Positions 23,769-37,450 of a stretch of DNA of 64,000 nucleotides are shown here, in pieces. A program made the translations under genes and the position numbers. Location of the stretch: the NCBI RefSeq assembly GCF_023278565.1, contig NC_064681.1:186001-250000 (forward strand), written 5' to 3'. Each line of letters opens with the position of its first letter. Positions within the stretch are counted from its first letter, which is position 1. The stretch comes from Colletotrichum lupini (lineage: Eukaryota > Ascomycota > Sordariomycetes > Glomerellales > Glomerellaceae). The notes under the pieces were generated by a model. That model ran no database searches and was not told where the DNA came from. It saw nothing but the letters and a program-made list of their open reading frames with translations.

Positions 23769-25036
23769 TTAATTGAAACCTTGGGCATCATAGAAGGGTC
23801 CAAGGTTCACAGTCTTGCCACCCGCCGTCGCCGTAAAAGCCAATCCAGTAGTTCCAGTTCTCTTCACGGTGGCCAAGTTCAACGCTGGGGTAGTAGAAAG
23901 TGTTTCGCTTCCATAATTTCCACTCAAAATGACAGGACCGTAGGCGATTGCGGCAATGCTGGGGTTGTCGTTCGCAGGAATGACTTGTAGCTTCATAGGT
24001 AGCTTCACAACCACCGTATCGCCCGAGGCCCAGGTGCGGTCGATTGACGCATATGTTCCAGCGGCACTGCTTATGGCTTGGCCATTCACAGTAACTTGAG
24101 CTCCAGAAGCCCATGCTGGGATACGGACACGCATAACCCATTTGCCAGCACCAGTGACCTTCAGGGTCGTTGTATCACCGCGGGGGAAATCGGTGGTCTG
24201 GGCAACAGTGACGCTGCGCTGAGTCCATGTCAGAACAGAGGGTATGAACAGGTTGACGTAGAGCGCAGAGTTGTCGTAAAAGTAGATGGAGTCCATGAGT
24301 TTTGTGTTTGTTTCCAACCCAGTTCCTTGGCAGCACCAGAAGGAGTCATAGTCTGTACTCCAGGTTCCACCGCCCCAGGCCGGACCGACGCCACGACGTC
24401 CACCCGGGTTCAAGGGAGTGAAGTATGTGACATGACCATGACCATCAGATGGGTTCTGCTGGCCCAGCAAATGGTTGAGCAAAGCACGCTCATAAAAATC
24501 AAAGTAAGTTGTGGCGCTCGGGTTTGTCAACCAAAGCTCTCGTGTGAGCTTGAGCATGTTGTACGTGTTGCAAGCCTCGCAAGTGTCTTGATTCAAGAAT
24601 GTAGCGATGGCATTGGGGAGCCTAAAGTGCTCTGCCTGGCTGTTCCCTCCAATTGCGTACGAATGCGCGCTGACGGTGATGTTCCATGCGTTACGGGCGA
24701 TGTCCTGGTATCGACTAGTTCCCGTGGCTTTGTACTCGCGTGAGGCACCGATCCATTTTGGAACTTGAGTGTTCGCGTGCAAGCCATTGAGGCTATCCTG
24801 GTTTGAAGCAAGAGGATCAAATATGGCGGCATGGTCAAATCGCTGTGCAACAGTGAGCCAACGTTGATCCCCGGTTTGGTGGAAGATGTCGGCCAAGACT
24901 TCATTCATTCCTCCAAATTCTGTGGCCATCATGGCTTGCATCTGGGCGTACGTGAGCTTTCCCGTACGAGAGTCGACCCACGCTGCCATCGCAAGAAGAA
25001 CGTCTCGCGCGTTGGTGTCACCAATGTGGCGCCAAA
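23769..25036 (-). pseudogene. GH127-type (DUF1680) beta-L-arabinofuranosidase, 3' part of a transposon-split gene
   Basis: C-terminal two thirds (about residues 194 to 613) of a glycoside hydrolase whose N-terminal part lies at 39200-39778. The frame is fully open from the target duplication at 25032-25036 to the stop at 23769. The family's zinc/cysteine active site is visible: a Cys-Glu-Ala-Cys motif (about residues 344-347) matching the E-x-C ligands of HypBA1-type enzymes, and a Cys-Cys pair (about 426-427) in FWCCQGTG. A C-terminal beta-sandwich follows. Before the insertion the enzyme was probably secreted and acted on arabinose-containing plant or wall polysaccharides. The fragment has no start of its own and begins at the Gypsy LTR. 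It shows no RIP-type damage, which argues that the disruption is recent. Confidence 0.85.
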
Positions 25037-25246
25037 TATCAGGCCTCGCCGGTCAGGCCTCGTCGGTTAAGGGATAGCTTAGGGGGGCATAAAGAGGGGG
25101 ACTAAGTAACAAAGGAGTAGCTTAGGCATATATAGAGCGCTAGTAGTATACCTCGAGGGAAGGGCAGATTTTAGTAATTCCTCTTTTAGACCCTAATAGT
25201 AGTTAGCCTCTATAAGCTTCTTCCCTATATCGTATACTTATTAATA
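25037..25246 (+). repeat. 5' LTR of the Gypsy element
   Basis: 210 bp. Compared with the 3' LTR there are about 19 differences, all transitions. The outer (left) part is the less mutated of the pair, and the last 45 or so bases are heavily mutated, ending TTAATA where the partner has TTGACA. Confidence 0.92.
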
Positions 25247-28025
25247 GTCTAAAATCTCTATTTACGAAGGGGATTAGGCTAGAAGCTTAAAATGCTAATA
25301 AAAACGAGACGTAGTAAGAGAGCGCAGTCGGCGCTACGATAATAAGAAAAAGACGACTCTTTTCTATTAGACCCCCTAGAGTCGCCTCCTCCTTAGTAAA
25401 TAATATAAAAACGAAGCGTAGTAGAACTATTAACGTAGCGGCGACGTAAAAGGACCGTATCGCTAAGAATATTAACGAATTTTAAATAAAATAGTAAACC
25501 TCTTACCCTTACTCGCTAATACCTAAACCGAACGATAAGTAATAGGCTAGTAGAACTATAAGAATAAGAATAATAATTAGAAAAAGAAATCTTTATTATA
25601 ACGTACGAAGAGCGCTTATATAAAAGACGAGCAAATTTAGAACGCCTATAGAGCTCCTCGGATAGCCCGGCCCCCGCGCTAAGGGCTACGGTCTTAGCTA
25701 TAGTAGCCTCGGATATTAGCTTTAACGCAAATAAAAACGTAAACCCCCGGACTAAGGATAGTTTAATAAGTAAAGCCGTACCTAAAGCGCCGCTCGAGCG
25801 ACGATAAAGCGACGAGTTCGTACTACTTAAGCCCCTATTTATTAGCTCCCTCTTAACTTAAATAAGCGCCGTAAGTAGAACGTCTATATTTAAACCGCTA
25901 TCCCTCCCTAACTTATTATATACTAATAAATCGGTACGGGATCTATAGAGCTTCCTTTTTAACTATTATTATTACTTCGACCTATAGGCTTAATAAATAA
26001 AAATAGACCGCGATAAAGTAGTATATACGGTTAGCTACCTAAGTAGCGGCATAAAAACTTCCTAAATATATTATATCTTCGACTACTAAAGGACCCCTAG
26101 TTTTATAATAGACTAGGTTATATAAAAAGAACTAGAGACCTTCTTATAAAATAACCTATCTAATCCCGCTAGCCGAGGAATAGTAGCGAGTATATAACTA
26201 AATAGCGCCTTATAAAGTTAGAAAAAGAAAATTAACGAGTTCGTTAGCCATATTAATAAGCTTAAGATAGAATTAGAATATATCTCGATAGAGAAATAGA
26301 GGATCTCTATATTAATAAGTAAGCTACGGCCCGAACTACGCCTCGTAATAGTATCGTAAATAGAACTTTTATAGACTCGCCTATAGCTAGTATCGCTAGT
26401 AAGACGTATCGAACAATCCTCGCTATTAATAAGGAGCTTACGAACGTCCCCTAAGTAATATTCTAACTTAAACTCGAACGAGCTAGCGAGAAGATACCGG
26501 GGCGTTAATAAGTTAAATACGTAAGGAATACGCCGTAACTTACTTAGTAAGGATACTACGTACTATAATTATAAAGAAACTAGCTATATTATAAGGGATT
26601 ACTCGTAACTGCGGGAGTAGTATTAGTAGTACTATAATTATAGTAAAACTAGGCACCTCGCTAATAGCTACTTGAGCGTTATATACCGTAAATATAATTA
26701 GAAAGGGTATAAGGCCGCTAGTTATTAATTAGACCTCGCTCTAGCCGAGTAGCGCGGACCGGTAACGAGCTTAAATATTATTCTAATAAAAAGAGTAGCT
26801 AGCGATTAATAAGGGCGGCGCTTAGACGTCCTAACCTATATATACCTAAACTACGTATAAGAGAAGCTAAGCGCCCTTATCGATTCGGGAGTAGAAGGGA
26901 ACGTAGTTAGTATCGGGCTACTTAATAGCTTTAACGCTAATCTACGAATTTACCTATCGCCGTAGCTAGTAAACGTCGAGGGTAAATAAATAGAGACGTT
27001 AAGAAGCTATTACTTACGGCTTCGAATTACCGATAATAACTACGTAACAAAGACATAGCTATATCGCTTTGTAATAGCTAATATTACGGTACTTATACTT
27101 ATCCTCGGTTTCCTATAGCTAGAGGATATCGACCTACTAATTAGTTAGAAATAAAAGAAGTAGTAGTATCTAATTTACGAACGATATATCCGCTTAGACG
27201 CCCTAAAAAAGGGGCTACTAAACGACTTAGTTTTAGTAATACTCGCGTATATCGTAATTAATCTAGCTATAAATAGCGACGTAGTACTAGCGAGCGTAGC
27301 CGAGGACTAGAAGCTGCGTTATTAGGACTTTAACGACTTATTCTTAAAAAAGAAAGCTATCTCGCTATTAGATAGAGCACTATACGACTACTATATCGAG
27401 CTAGACGACGCGGCGCCTATTCTCTAGGGACCTATTTACCTACTATCGAACTATAAGGTTAAGATCCTGCGCGACTATTTAATAAAAATAAAGGCTAGGG
27501 GCTAGATACGCCCCTCTATAAGCCTAGTAGGAGCACCTATCCTTTTTATACTTAAAAAAAGAGGAGAGCTGCGACTTTGCGTCGACTATAGAGCGATTAA
27601 TAAAATTATATAGAAAGATAGAACGCCGCTACCGCTAATTAAAGAGATACTAAATAGACTATCTAATACCTTTATTTTTACGAAGCTAGACCTTAAGAAC
27701 GCGTACTACTATATACGTATAGCCGAGGGCGATAAGTAAAAGACGGCTTTTTCGTACTAAATACGGGTAGTTCGAGTACCTAGTTATACCTTTCGGGCTA
27801 ACTAACGCGCCCGCGACTTTTTAGGTATATATTAATAACGTTTTGAGCGGCCTAGTCAATACCGTCTATATCGTATACCTAGACGATATCTTAATATATA
27901 GTAATAACTACGTAGCGTATAAAGAGTACGTACGTAGCGTGCTATAAAGATTACGGTAATAGAACTTATATTTAAACGGTAGTAAATACGAGTTCTATAT
28001 ATTACGTATAAGATTCTTAGGGTAT
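25247..28025 (+). pseudogene. RIP-destroyed Gypsy gag-protease-RT (5' part)
   Basis: Remnant of gag and the start of pol. Recognisable landmarks in the broken plus-strand frame are a CCHC knuckle in which Cys and His codons have turned into Tyr codons (about 26562-26606), the protease DSG (26882-26890), the RT stretch LDLKNAYY (about 27690) and the catalytic YLDD at 27876-27887. The frame stops at the nested Copia, which entered just after an R-F-L-G-Y stretch in the RT thumb. TpA is very frequent, CpA nearly absent and CpG retained. Confidence 0.82.
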
Positions 28026-28227
28026 TGTTAGTATCCCTATTATAGGGTAGTTAGTTCGAACCGTAGTTGACGAAGAGATTAATTAAACTATCTAAATATC
28101 TGCGTAGGTATAAAAAGGAGGTTCTAACCATAAGTTAGGCTAGCTATAATAATCGTAAATAGGGCCCCTAATTAGCCCCTACGCAGTCGGCTATATACCG
28201 CGGTCAAATTAGACTTCTAATCCGATA
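28026..28227 (-). repeat. 3' LTR of nested Copia copy 2
   Basis: 202 bp. The outer end retains TGTTAG and the inner end is CCGATA. Differences from the partner LTR are all transitions. Confidence 0.9.
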
Positions 28228-31200
28228 CTAACTTTCTCTTTCTTTTATTAATTTAACCGCTACGGTTAGAGGTATAATTCGACCTCGGGCCCGTCTACTA
28301 AGTCGTCTCCTTTTCCCCCTTTTCTCTATTCTTTTTATATAACCTATCCCTCTATTTATACGGTAACTTTTCTACTACCTACGAATTGCTCTAATCCCTT
28401 ATTTAGTACTACTTTTATAAAAGCGTCTGCGAGGTTATCTTTACTATTAATCTAACGGATCTCGAGTATCTCGCGCCTTTCGTACGATTACTTAAGAGCT
28501 ATAATATTAATTATAAGCCTCTTTTCTTTCGTCGTTCCTAATTTAACGAGGTATTCGTATAGCGAGTAGGAATCGGTATAAATAACCGTTAGAATAAGTA
28601 GAAGGCTAATTTAATCGGTAATCTTCTTTAGCGTCGTTAAAATCGCGTAAAAGAGGTTAACGCCGTTAACTATACCGTAGACCTCCGATGCTAATATACT
28701 TCTCGTTACCTACTTATTTTTAGTTAACGAGTAATAGATTATATTACCGTATATAGTAAATTCGCTCTTACCCATACTCTCGTTAGCTAGAATAATAATA
28801 TACCCTAATTACGAAGTAAGGTCGTTATTATTTATAAATAACCTATTAACGAAGATATAGAGCTTACTAGTCGTAAGGTCGATCGGGTAGTAAACGAGAC
28901 CTCGATCGAGATTCGTTTATTACTACTTAAGCCGCTTATTAAGTACCTCGATATCTCGTTCGGTTAGATCTATAGCCTACGCTACCCTAGTATAGTTAAA
29001 AGTTACCTCGGGCTAATAAATACTCGTAATATATACCCCTCGCGCAAGCTTAGCTTTATACTACTTTTTAATATTAGTTACGTTCGGGTCGACGAGGTTA
29101 ATCTTCTCGCCCTACCCCTTTTATTAAAAGACGACGGTTTCCCTTTCGATTATAAGAATCCCGCCGTTAAATACTAAGGGGGTATTTATTATAAGGACCT
29201 CTTTTAGCTTCGCTACGAAGCCCGCTTTTTAAAGCTCCTTATCCTCCTTTTTTATAAAGTTAATATCAGATAGGCCTAATATATCGTCGGTCTATATTCC
29301 GACGATCCTAAATTAGTCGCCTTTATGCTCCGCGACTAGTAAGCACGGGTCGTACGTAGAGGTAACTATTAATAGTTAATTAATATAAAAATCGTAATAA
29401 GTAGCTTATTAATAGGTGCCCGATTCTGCGAGCCTATATAGTAGCTTAAGCACTTTAATAATCGTGCTTTCTAAGTACTTACTAGCCATTTCCTTCGGTA
29501 GATAGGCTAGGATTTTCCTTATGAGCCCTATAGCCGATTGGGTATATACCTAGGTAATATTATGGCTCTAAATCTCGTATCCCTTCTTCCGTAGCGATAC
29601 TATTAGTACTATTATTAATCGTTAGCTATAGCGCTATATAGTAGGCGATTGTATAAGTAGCGTCGCCTTTTTAACGTCACCGTACCCCTAAATTACGTAT
29701 CTAGACTTCTCGTATAGTTAGGGTGTTCCTTTTTTTTTAATTTCACGAACTATTCGTAATTTAAATATGCGGAGGTTTATATACTTTTCTAAATCGTAGA
29801 GGATAAATCGATAGACCTCTCGATCGCGCAGAGTATCTACTTCGATAAGATCTAATCCCTTATACGGCTTTCTAATAATTATAATTACGCCTTCCTTACG
29901 TAGTTTAATTACTAGCTCGAAATCGGCTTTCTCTTTTACTATATAAAAGGTGTTAATTACCTTATTACTAATAATAAATTGCCGCGTTAGTACTTGCTAT
30001 CGTAGTCTCCCGCGACGTATTAGTACCCTTTTAGCAATTTCCTCTTCCTTGTTATTTATTAGTATTACTACGACGATTTTATTAAGGATAATTTCTTATG
30101 CCTCTACCGCGGGCTATATAGCTTCCCCTAGCTCTTCTTCTTTTTATAAGCTAGAAATCACCTCGATAGGATCTATATAATATAGTCTAACTACCGTAAT
30201 TAATACTTTAAGTAGCTAGTTATAATCTCTTGCGACTATATAAGAACGCTCGTTAACGGAAATTAATTTATATAGCCTAGCCTATTATTAAGTAATTTCG
30301 CGCTATACTCGTATATCCGAATTTAGGGGTATATCTAAATTAACCCTTATATCGGGCCTATTGCGCGCAGTAATTACCTTATTAACTTACTTTTTTATAC
30401 TTACTTCGCGCAGTGCCCGTATTACTTTTTTAATTACTTAAGCTCGCTAGCTTACGTCTAGCGACGGTAGCGAGGCTAAGGTCGTTTTTAAATATGCTCT
30501 AAATATTAGAAGCGTCGGTATGAGCCTATTAGGCCCCATAGTATCGTTATAGTATTTAAGTACTATCTAGAGGTATTCGTCGTCGTCGGAATCGGGATTT
30601 TCCTTTTTAATAATTTTAAACGCTCTTTTTAACTACTAGTGCGCCCTTTCTACCTTTTTAATACTATAGTGCGCTTCGACGGGTACGACTTTTAACTATA
30701 TACCGTAGGCCGTTGCATTTTTTTTGAATTTTGTTAACTTAAAATTAGTATTAGCGTCGGTTCTAATACTGTTTAGCGGTCCTTAGTATATATTAATCTA
30801 GTTTTTTCGTAGAGCTACTTATACTGTTTTTGCTTATAGATCCCGTAGGAATTGCCCTGCTTAGAATAATATAGCCTCGTCGATTATATATAGGACCGGT
30901 CGACTGTTTAAGTAAAAAATATCGACGACGATCTCTTAATTAAAGTTAAGCTTATTACGCAATTTAAATTTAAATCTGCGTAGGCTCTGCGTATTTATTT
31001 AGTATTAGTAATATACTTTCGTTAACTACTCTAGCGCCCCTATTTCGATATTATTATTACCTAAATACTTTAGGAAGTTATATAGCCTCGCGACTAATAA
31101 GTAGCTAAATCTTTAATATAGTTATCTAAGCTCACTTTCCATTAGGTAATTAATTAACTTCGTATCGTTAGTAAGCCTTATAAACGCGTGCCCCTATTAT

Positions 31201-34200
31201 CGTTTAATTATTTCGAAGTACTTGCGGCTAGAGATTCTGTTCTTCGTATTATTAAATATAATACCTAGTCGATCTATATCTTTTAGATATAAGAGAAATA
31301 GGGTATTAACGGGTAGGATATAGAAAGTTATCGTTCCGAAGTACGTCTCTACTTCTATCGTACTTAGGGCGATAATTTCCTTACTTAGGCCGAAGCTAAT
31401 CCTCGCAATGCCCGCTATTAACGTATTAAGCGTTCCTAGCGCGATTTTTTATAGCGCTTAGAATTACCCTTTTCTTCTTATTAACTATTACGATACCCTA
31501 GTGTCTAGGATAATCCTATAGAAATTATCTAGGCCGTACCTTTCGTTCGCGTAAAATGCCTATACGAGCTTAGTATTCGAGTGATCTAAGTAGTATAAAA
31601 AGGACCCCTCTAGCTACCCTTAGAATTGCTTAGTACCCTATCTCTTTTTTTTAGATATTAAGAGAGTAGAATTTTGCGCTATTAGATTCGTCCTTTTGCC
31701 TACCTCCGTATCCGTTATTTAAGGGACCTTCCCTTGCTATTTGTAAATAAAAGCCTACTTATTAAGGGCTTCTATTACTTTTTGTTCGTTTAGCCTCGTA
31801 TATCCTCCCGAGGCTAACGGGGCGAAGAAAGAGTAGTTAATATCGTCGACTTCGTCGTAATCTAATTCGTTAGTATAGGGGGTAAGATCTTCTTTATTTT
31901 CTAAATCTCCTATAGGGTGCGGGTGCTTTAGGCTACTAAATTAGCTACTTTTACTAGGTTCCGTGCCCCCGGATCTGCCCTTATATATAACGAGGAATTA
32001 GTTAAATTAATAAGGGCTGGTTTTGCTATTTACTACCCTCGATTTTCTATATTATTCGTACGATTTAGCACGCTCTTCTTTAGAGTAGTTACTTAACTAA
32101 TATCTATCTTTTTTATAAATAAAACACTACTTCTTTTATTACCCTACTCGCGAGTTAAATCTCTACTTATTTAACAAATTTAGGATTCCCTACTAGCGAT
32201 TGCCGTACTTAGCTTCCTTTCCTTTCTTATTATACGTTCGGTCGACCTAATACTATTAATAAGGGCCGTCGTATACTTAGAGATAAGTTTAGCACGGCAT
32301 TCTCGCCTTAATATTAAAACTAGATCTTAGCTTCGAGCAAAGCGTCTCGTAGTCTTCGGGTACTTAATATAAAGTTATTTTCGCCTTTAGAACGCGCTAG
32401 ACTACGGTATAAAGATATCTAACTTTCCGCTCGTTAGTCCCCTTATTTAGCTAGGTTTTCGCTAGCTTATTAATTCGATTAATAAGCTTTTCGAGGATTT
32501 TTACTTGCGATTTACTCTCTATTATCCTAGCTATAGATATAAAAGAAATCGCTCGTAGCTTAGATAGGAGCTTTAGGTTCTTATTATAGGTCTTAAAGCG
32601 GCTTCGGATTGCGTTAATTATACTAAGAAAGTCGTTTCGATCGAGATTACGTACCGCTTCGTAATAGTAATTAGAGGCTTTGCTTATAAGTACGACATTA
32701 ACTACCGAATAGTATTAGTATTCCCTAATTCCGACTTTTTCGTAGTAATTATAAAATATCGTTAGGGTTTTTTATAAAACCTTATACTTCCCCCTAGAGT
32801 ATAATTTCTCTTTTGGGAAGATCTTTTTAAGGTCTGTGAACTGCCTCGTATTTGCTGCTAGATTTTTAGTATTTATATATGATCCCTGCGTCGCTATGTA
32901 TTATTAATAACTTTGGTTAGTCTGCCTCCTTTCTTATTAACCGATTAGTACCGAATTTCGCATTAGTAGCGGTAACGAGCTATAGATCGAAATAGGTAGA
33001 ATTATCGATTGTCGTACTTCTAGTACTATATTTTGCCTCTATATATCCTTTTGCGACGATAGATTACCGTTAGTAATTATAAGAAGGAAATCTGGGTCGT
33101 TTACCCTTTTTCTAAATTCGTTAAAGCGATTATACGCCTTGTTAACTTGTACCTAGGTCTATGTTACGAATTCCTCTTCTGTAATCGTTGTTACTAGGAT
33201 TTCGTAAGGTTCTTACGATTATAATTACGCTAGTAGTACCCCTCGCTTATAGAGGAATCTATTAACCGCTTTTATAATTCCTAGGCTTGCGCTTGCGAAC
33301 TATTTATTTAGCTAATAGCTAAGGTCGTTTGCGATCTTATAGAATAGGGGTTGCCCCTATAGCCCCTTTTTCTCGTAGACCTTAGTTAAATAGATTAATA
33401 CTACGTTAATTTGCTCGCTATTAAGCTAATCCGCGATTTTATATATCCACGTCCCCTAATAGTCCGGGTTAATATTTACTTATTTATAAGGGATAGGGAT
33501 TCTATTTAAGATCGGGTTTTGCCCTCTCCTTCTTTACCCTAACTTACTAAGGGTCGTGCCCTAGCTTGTGCCCATATTAGCAGTTACTAGCGTATTTAAT
33601 TTTAATAGGGATATGTTTAATCCGCGCGCCGGTTATAGCAAATCCGTACTTTCGCTACTTAACGAACTTATTAAGGTCTAGGAGATTCCCGCTTCCTCTT
33701 ACCGTCTCGCTACTACTCTTATTTCTACCCTCTCTAGTAATTACTACTACCTTTCTAGATCGCTAGCTATCGTACTTATTAAGATCCTCTTTTTTATTTA
33801 GTATAAAAGGGTAGGTTTTAGTAGTTCCTTTTTTTAATAGTAGCGGTAGACGTTTATATTACCGTAGGACGATATAGTAATTAGTCTCGGGATTTTTATT
33901 AGTTACCGATTTCCGCTTTTTTATATACTTCTAGCCTCCTAAGCCTCGTGCTCTTTGTAATTTTTAAATCCCCTCCTCCCTCGTTAAACCGTCCCCTATA
34001 CTATATTCCTAAGTAATACTTAGGGGGTAGTTAAGGGAGCTACGGAGAGGTTATCTAAATCGCGGGCTTAAGGTCGTACCCATAAGATCCTAATAGTAGT
34101 AGACTTTTTTTATATACCGTAAATTTCTTAGTTTAATAACTCCTATACGCTTCTTATTACGCTAACTAAGAATATTTATATTTAGAGATCCCTTTTTTCG

Positions 34201-34620
34201 ATCGCGCAGTGCTCTTTTATACCGTATTATTAAGCTCGCCCGTTATACTAATTAACTAGGCGGGTAGTTGCCGCGTAGGTATTTCTTTTTACCGATTTAA
34301 CTAGTTAATTTTTAATCGTAGGCCGGCTGCGGAAAAGTTATTTAATAAAAAGGCTACTTAAAGTAACGGTAAAAAACTAATTACTTAAGCAGTTCCGTTA
34401 ATTAACGTAGTTTAACGTAGTAAACGTCGACCTCTCGTAAGTAGTAAAGGGCTACGATTACTTAATTCCGTACGGTATTTAAAAATCGCCCCCTTTTTTA
34501 TTTACTTCCGTAAGGTTAATTAGTACGAATCTCCTATCCCGTGCGGTATTAAAAGGTCGTCTCTTCTGCGTAGTAAGATACCTTACCGATCTATAATAGT
34601 AAAATTTAATTACTAATTAG
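28228..34620 (-). pseudogene. RIP-destroyed Copia gag-pol (copy 2)
   Basis: Minus-strand polyprotein remnant. Landmarks are a gag zinc-knuckle region near 32068-32130, the fungal Copia RT block D-I-T-Q-A-Y near 29543-29570 and RNase H toward 28900-28300. Gene order and wording match copy 3 at 52258-58686 in reverse. Many stops in all frames, with near-complete loss of CpA/TpG. Confidence 0.8.
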
Positions 34621-34822
34621 TATTAGTATTCCTATTATAGGGTAGTTAGTTCGAACCGTAGTTAACGAAGAGATTAATTAAACTATTTAGATATCTACGT
34701 AGGTATAAAAAGGAGGTTCTAACTATAGGTTAGGCTAGCTACGATAATCGTAAATAGGGCCCCTAATTAGCCCCTGCGCAGTCGGCTATATACCGCGGTC
34801 GAATTAGACTTCTAATTTAATA
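34621..34822 (-). repeat. 5' LTR of nested Copia copy 2
   Basis: 202 bp, starting TATTAGTATT (mutated inner end) and ending TTTAATA. The inner neighbour is the same leader seen at 1-326. Confidence 0.9.
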
Positions 34823-37450
34823 AGTATATTATATCTAATAAAGGCATAGAAATAGAACCCGCGCGTACCGAAGCTATAGCAAATTAGCTACTTCCGAGGA
34901 GCGTTAAAAATATATAAACGTTCTTTAGATTTACGGGGTTTTACTATAGATTTATTAGTAACTACGCTAAGATAACGGCACCTCTAATAAACTTACTAAG
35001 GAAGGTAAAACTAGGATAATTAGAGCTATTAATACTAGCTATAGAGTTGTTTAAGAAGCTATTAGTAGTATTTACTAATATGCTAATACTACGATATTTC
35101 GACCCTACCCTACCCATATAGTTATAAATAGACGCTTTAGCTCGAGCTATCGGCTTAGTAATTACGTAATTATTTAAGGGTAATTAGTACCTAATTACTT
35201 ATAGGTTAAGGAAATTAACGGATACGGAGAGCCGCTACGGTATAAGAGACGCGGAGCTATTAGCTATCGTAGATATATTAAAAAACTAGCGATATTACCT
35301 CGCTTATAGCCGAGATTAGGTCGTAGTATTTATAGATTATTTTAACCTATAGTTCTTAGATATAAAAAAGAGACTAAACGGGAGATAGCTATGTTAGCTA
35401 GACGAACTCGTAGCGTTTAATATTAAGATTAAGTTTAAGCTAGGTATAAAGAACCTAGCGGATGGACTATTATAAAAACCTAACTACGGTAAAAGTAGTA
35501 ACGATAGTAGAGCGGAGGAGCTATTATTAAAAATAAGAGAAGACCTCTATAACGCTAGAAATATATAAGAGCCCTTTAGAGTTATAATAATAAAGTATAT
35601 AAGGACGAGCCGCGGGAGCGGCTCTTAAGTAAAAGGGATAGTAAGTATTCTAAAAACGGAACTAGTAATAATATAAAGAAATAAGTAAAAGAGGTTAGGA
35701 GCTCCGGCTCGAGGGAACTCCGAAGAGTACCTCGAGAGGCGTAATAAGGTTACGAGCCTAGGGCGTTAGAGTTACGGCATAGTACTTAGAAAGCTACTTA
35801 AGCTTACTATTAGAACTATAGATCGCGAGCTACTCGTTCTATAGGACTTTAACGTAATAAGAGTACTTAAAATAGTATTTAATAAAGAGGGGTTATTAAT
35901 AATAAGTTAACTACGGGCCGCTTAATAAGAGGACGCTTTTATAAAAAATAGGTAGTAAACTAAAAAAAACCGACGGCCTCGCTTAGTTAGGAAAAAGTAA
36001 CGATAGAGCTAAGTATACGACTTTAGAGGGCTACTATACTACGGCGGCCGCGCTTATATATTACTATATAAGGGGCTAAGGAGGGAGGTTATTAAAGTAT
36101 ATTACGATACGCTTATAGTAGGATATTATAGTATAAAGCGGACGATAGCGCTACTAAAATACTACTATTACTAAGATAGAGTAAGTAAGGATATAAAAAG
36201 TTATATTAATACTTATATAGTATGCTAGCGGACGAAGCCTTGTTATTATAAGCCGTATAGCTTATTACGCCCTCTACTTACCCTAGTTAGGCTATAGTAA
36301 GAGATATTACTAGACTTTATTACGGGCTTACTCGTATTAACTATACTAATTAGGAGGCGCCCCTACGACGCGGTACTCGTTATAATAGACCGATTTATAA
36401 AGTATAGCGTTTATATCGCTACGAGGACGACCCTTATAGCTTAGGGATTCGCAGACCTCCTATTTACGAAGATCTTTACTAAGTTTAGAATACTTAAAGG
36501 GATCGTCTTTAATAGGGGGTCGTTATTTATAAGTAAGTTTTGGACTTATTTTTATTATTTTTTAGTAATAAAGAGGCGTCTTAGTACCGCGTTCTACCTA
36601 TAAACGGACGGTTAGATAGAACGGTAGAACTAATACTTAGAGTAGTACTTTCGCTATTTTTATACCTAAGACTAATTAGATTAGGCGTAGCGTCTTTATT
36701 TAGCCGAGTTTATATATAATAACGCCTAGCACTTAGTAATCCGTAAAGCGCTTACTAAGGCCCTACTCGGGTTCTTATTTACGTACCCTATATCGATCTT
36801 AATAGGGACTTGAGATAGTATATAGAATATCTTAGCTAAGGAGCGTGCGGCCCGACTACGAGCTAATTAAGAAGCTCTACGACCCTTTATATAAAAAGCA
36901 CGCAAGACGTATAAGTAATAAGTTAATAAAGCTAGGATAGATATGTTATATAAAGTGGGCGATTAAGTACTACTATTAAGAAAGAATATTAAGAAGTAGC
37001 GTCCTAGCTAGAAGTTAGCTAATAAGTATTTAGGCCTATTCGAAGTTAAATTAATAGTTAGAACGGCGGGGGTCGCTTACTAACTAAACGTACTAACGTA
37101 GTATAAAATATACGATATATTCTATATATCCTTACTCGAGCCGTATTAATACCGCGAGGAAGCCCCTCGGAAGCCCTTATTTATTAGGGATATAGATAGG
37201 GAGCTACTTTACGAAGTAGAAGATATTATATAATATAGAGGGCCGAAGAGGAGGCGATAATACCTAATCCGGTAGAAGGGATATAGTAATAATAAAAATA
37301 CGTAGGAGCTAGCTAAGTATATTAAAAACGTAGCGTTAATTAGTATATATAAAAAACGAGTTTTAATTAGGCGGCGCGCCTTAGTTCTTAAGGAGCTTAA
37401 TAACGTAGCGAACTAGCTACTAACGACGAAAAAAAGGGGCTATGTAGCTA
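34823..37450 (+). pseudogene. RIP-destroyed Gypsy RNase H-integrase-chromodomain (3' part)
   Basis: Continuation of the Gypsy pol after the nested Copia. It opens with the RT thumb, then RNase H (to about 35600), an integrase zinc-finger region (about 36060-36250), an integrase core with an L-D-F-I-T-G-L-L stretch at about 36313, and a GPY-like module. The chromodomain near 37200-37340 has a recognisable V-E-D-I-I start and a Y-L-I-R-x-K-G-Y-S core. The chromodomain places the element among chromoviruses. Stops are frequent because of RIP. Confidence 0.82.

Larger units (their letters stand above)
28026..34822 (-). mobile_element. Copia LTR retrotransposon, family 1, copy 2, nested in the Gypsy
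   Basis: 6,797-bp element with 202-bp LTRs (28026-28227 and 34621-34822). The target duplication is GGTAT at 28021-28025 and AGTAT at 34823-34827; the single difference is a RIP-type G to A. It lies opposite to its host element, with RNase H and the purine-rich tract near the left LTR and gag near the right. The reading of the Gypsy RT resumes directly after the right duplication (Y-I-I-S-N-K-G-I), which confirms a clean insertion. Same family as 1-531 and 52053-58891. Confidence 0.92.
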
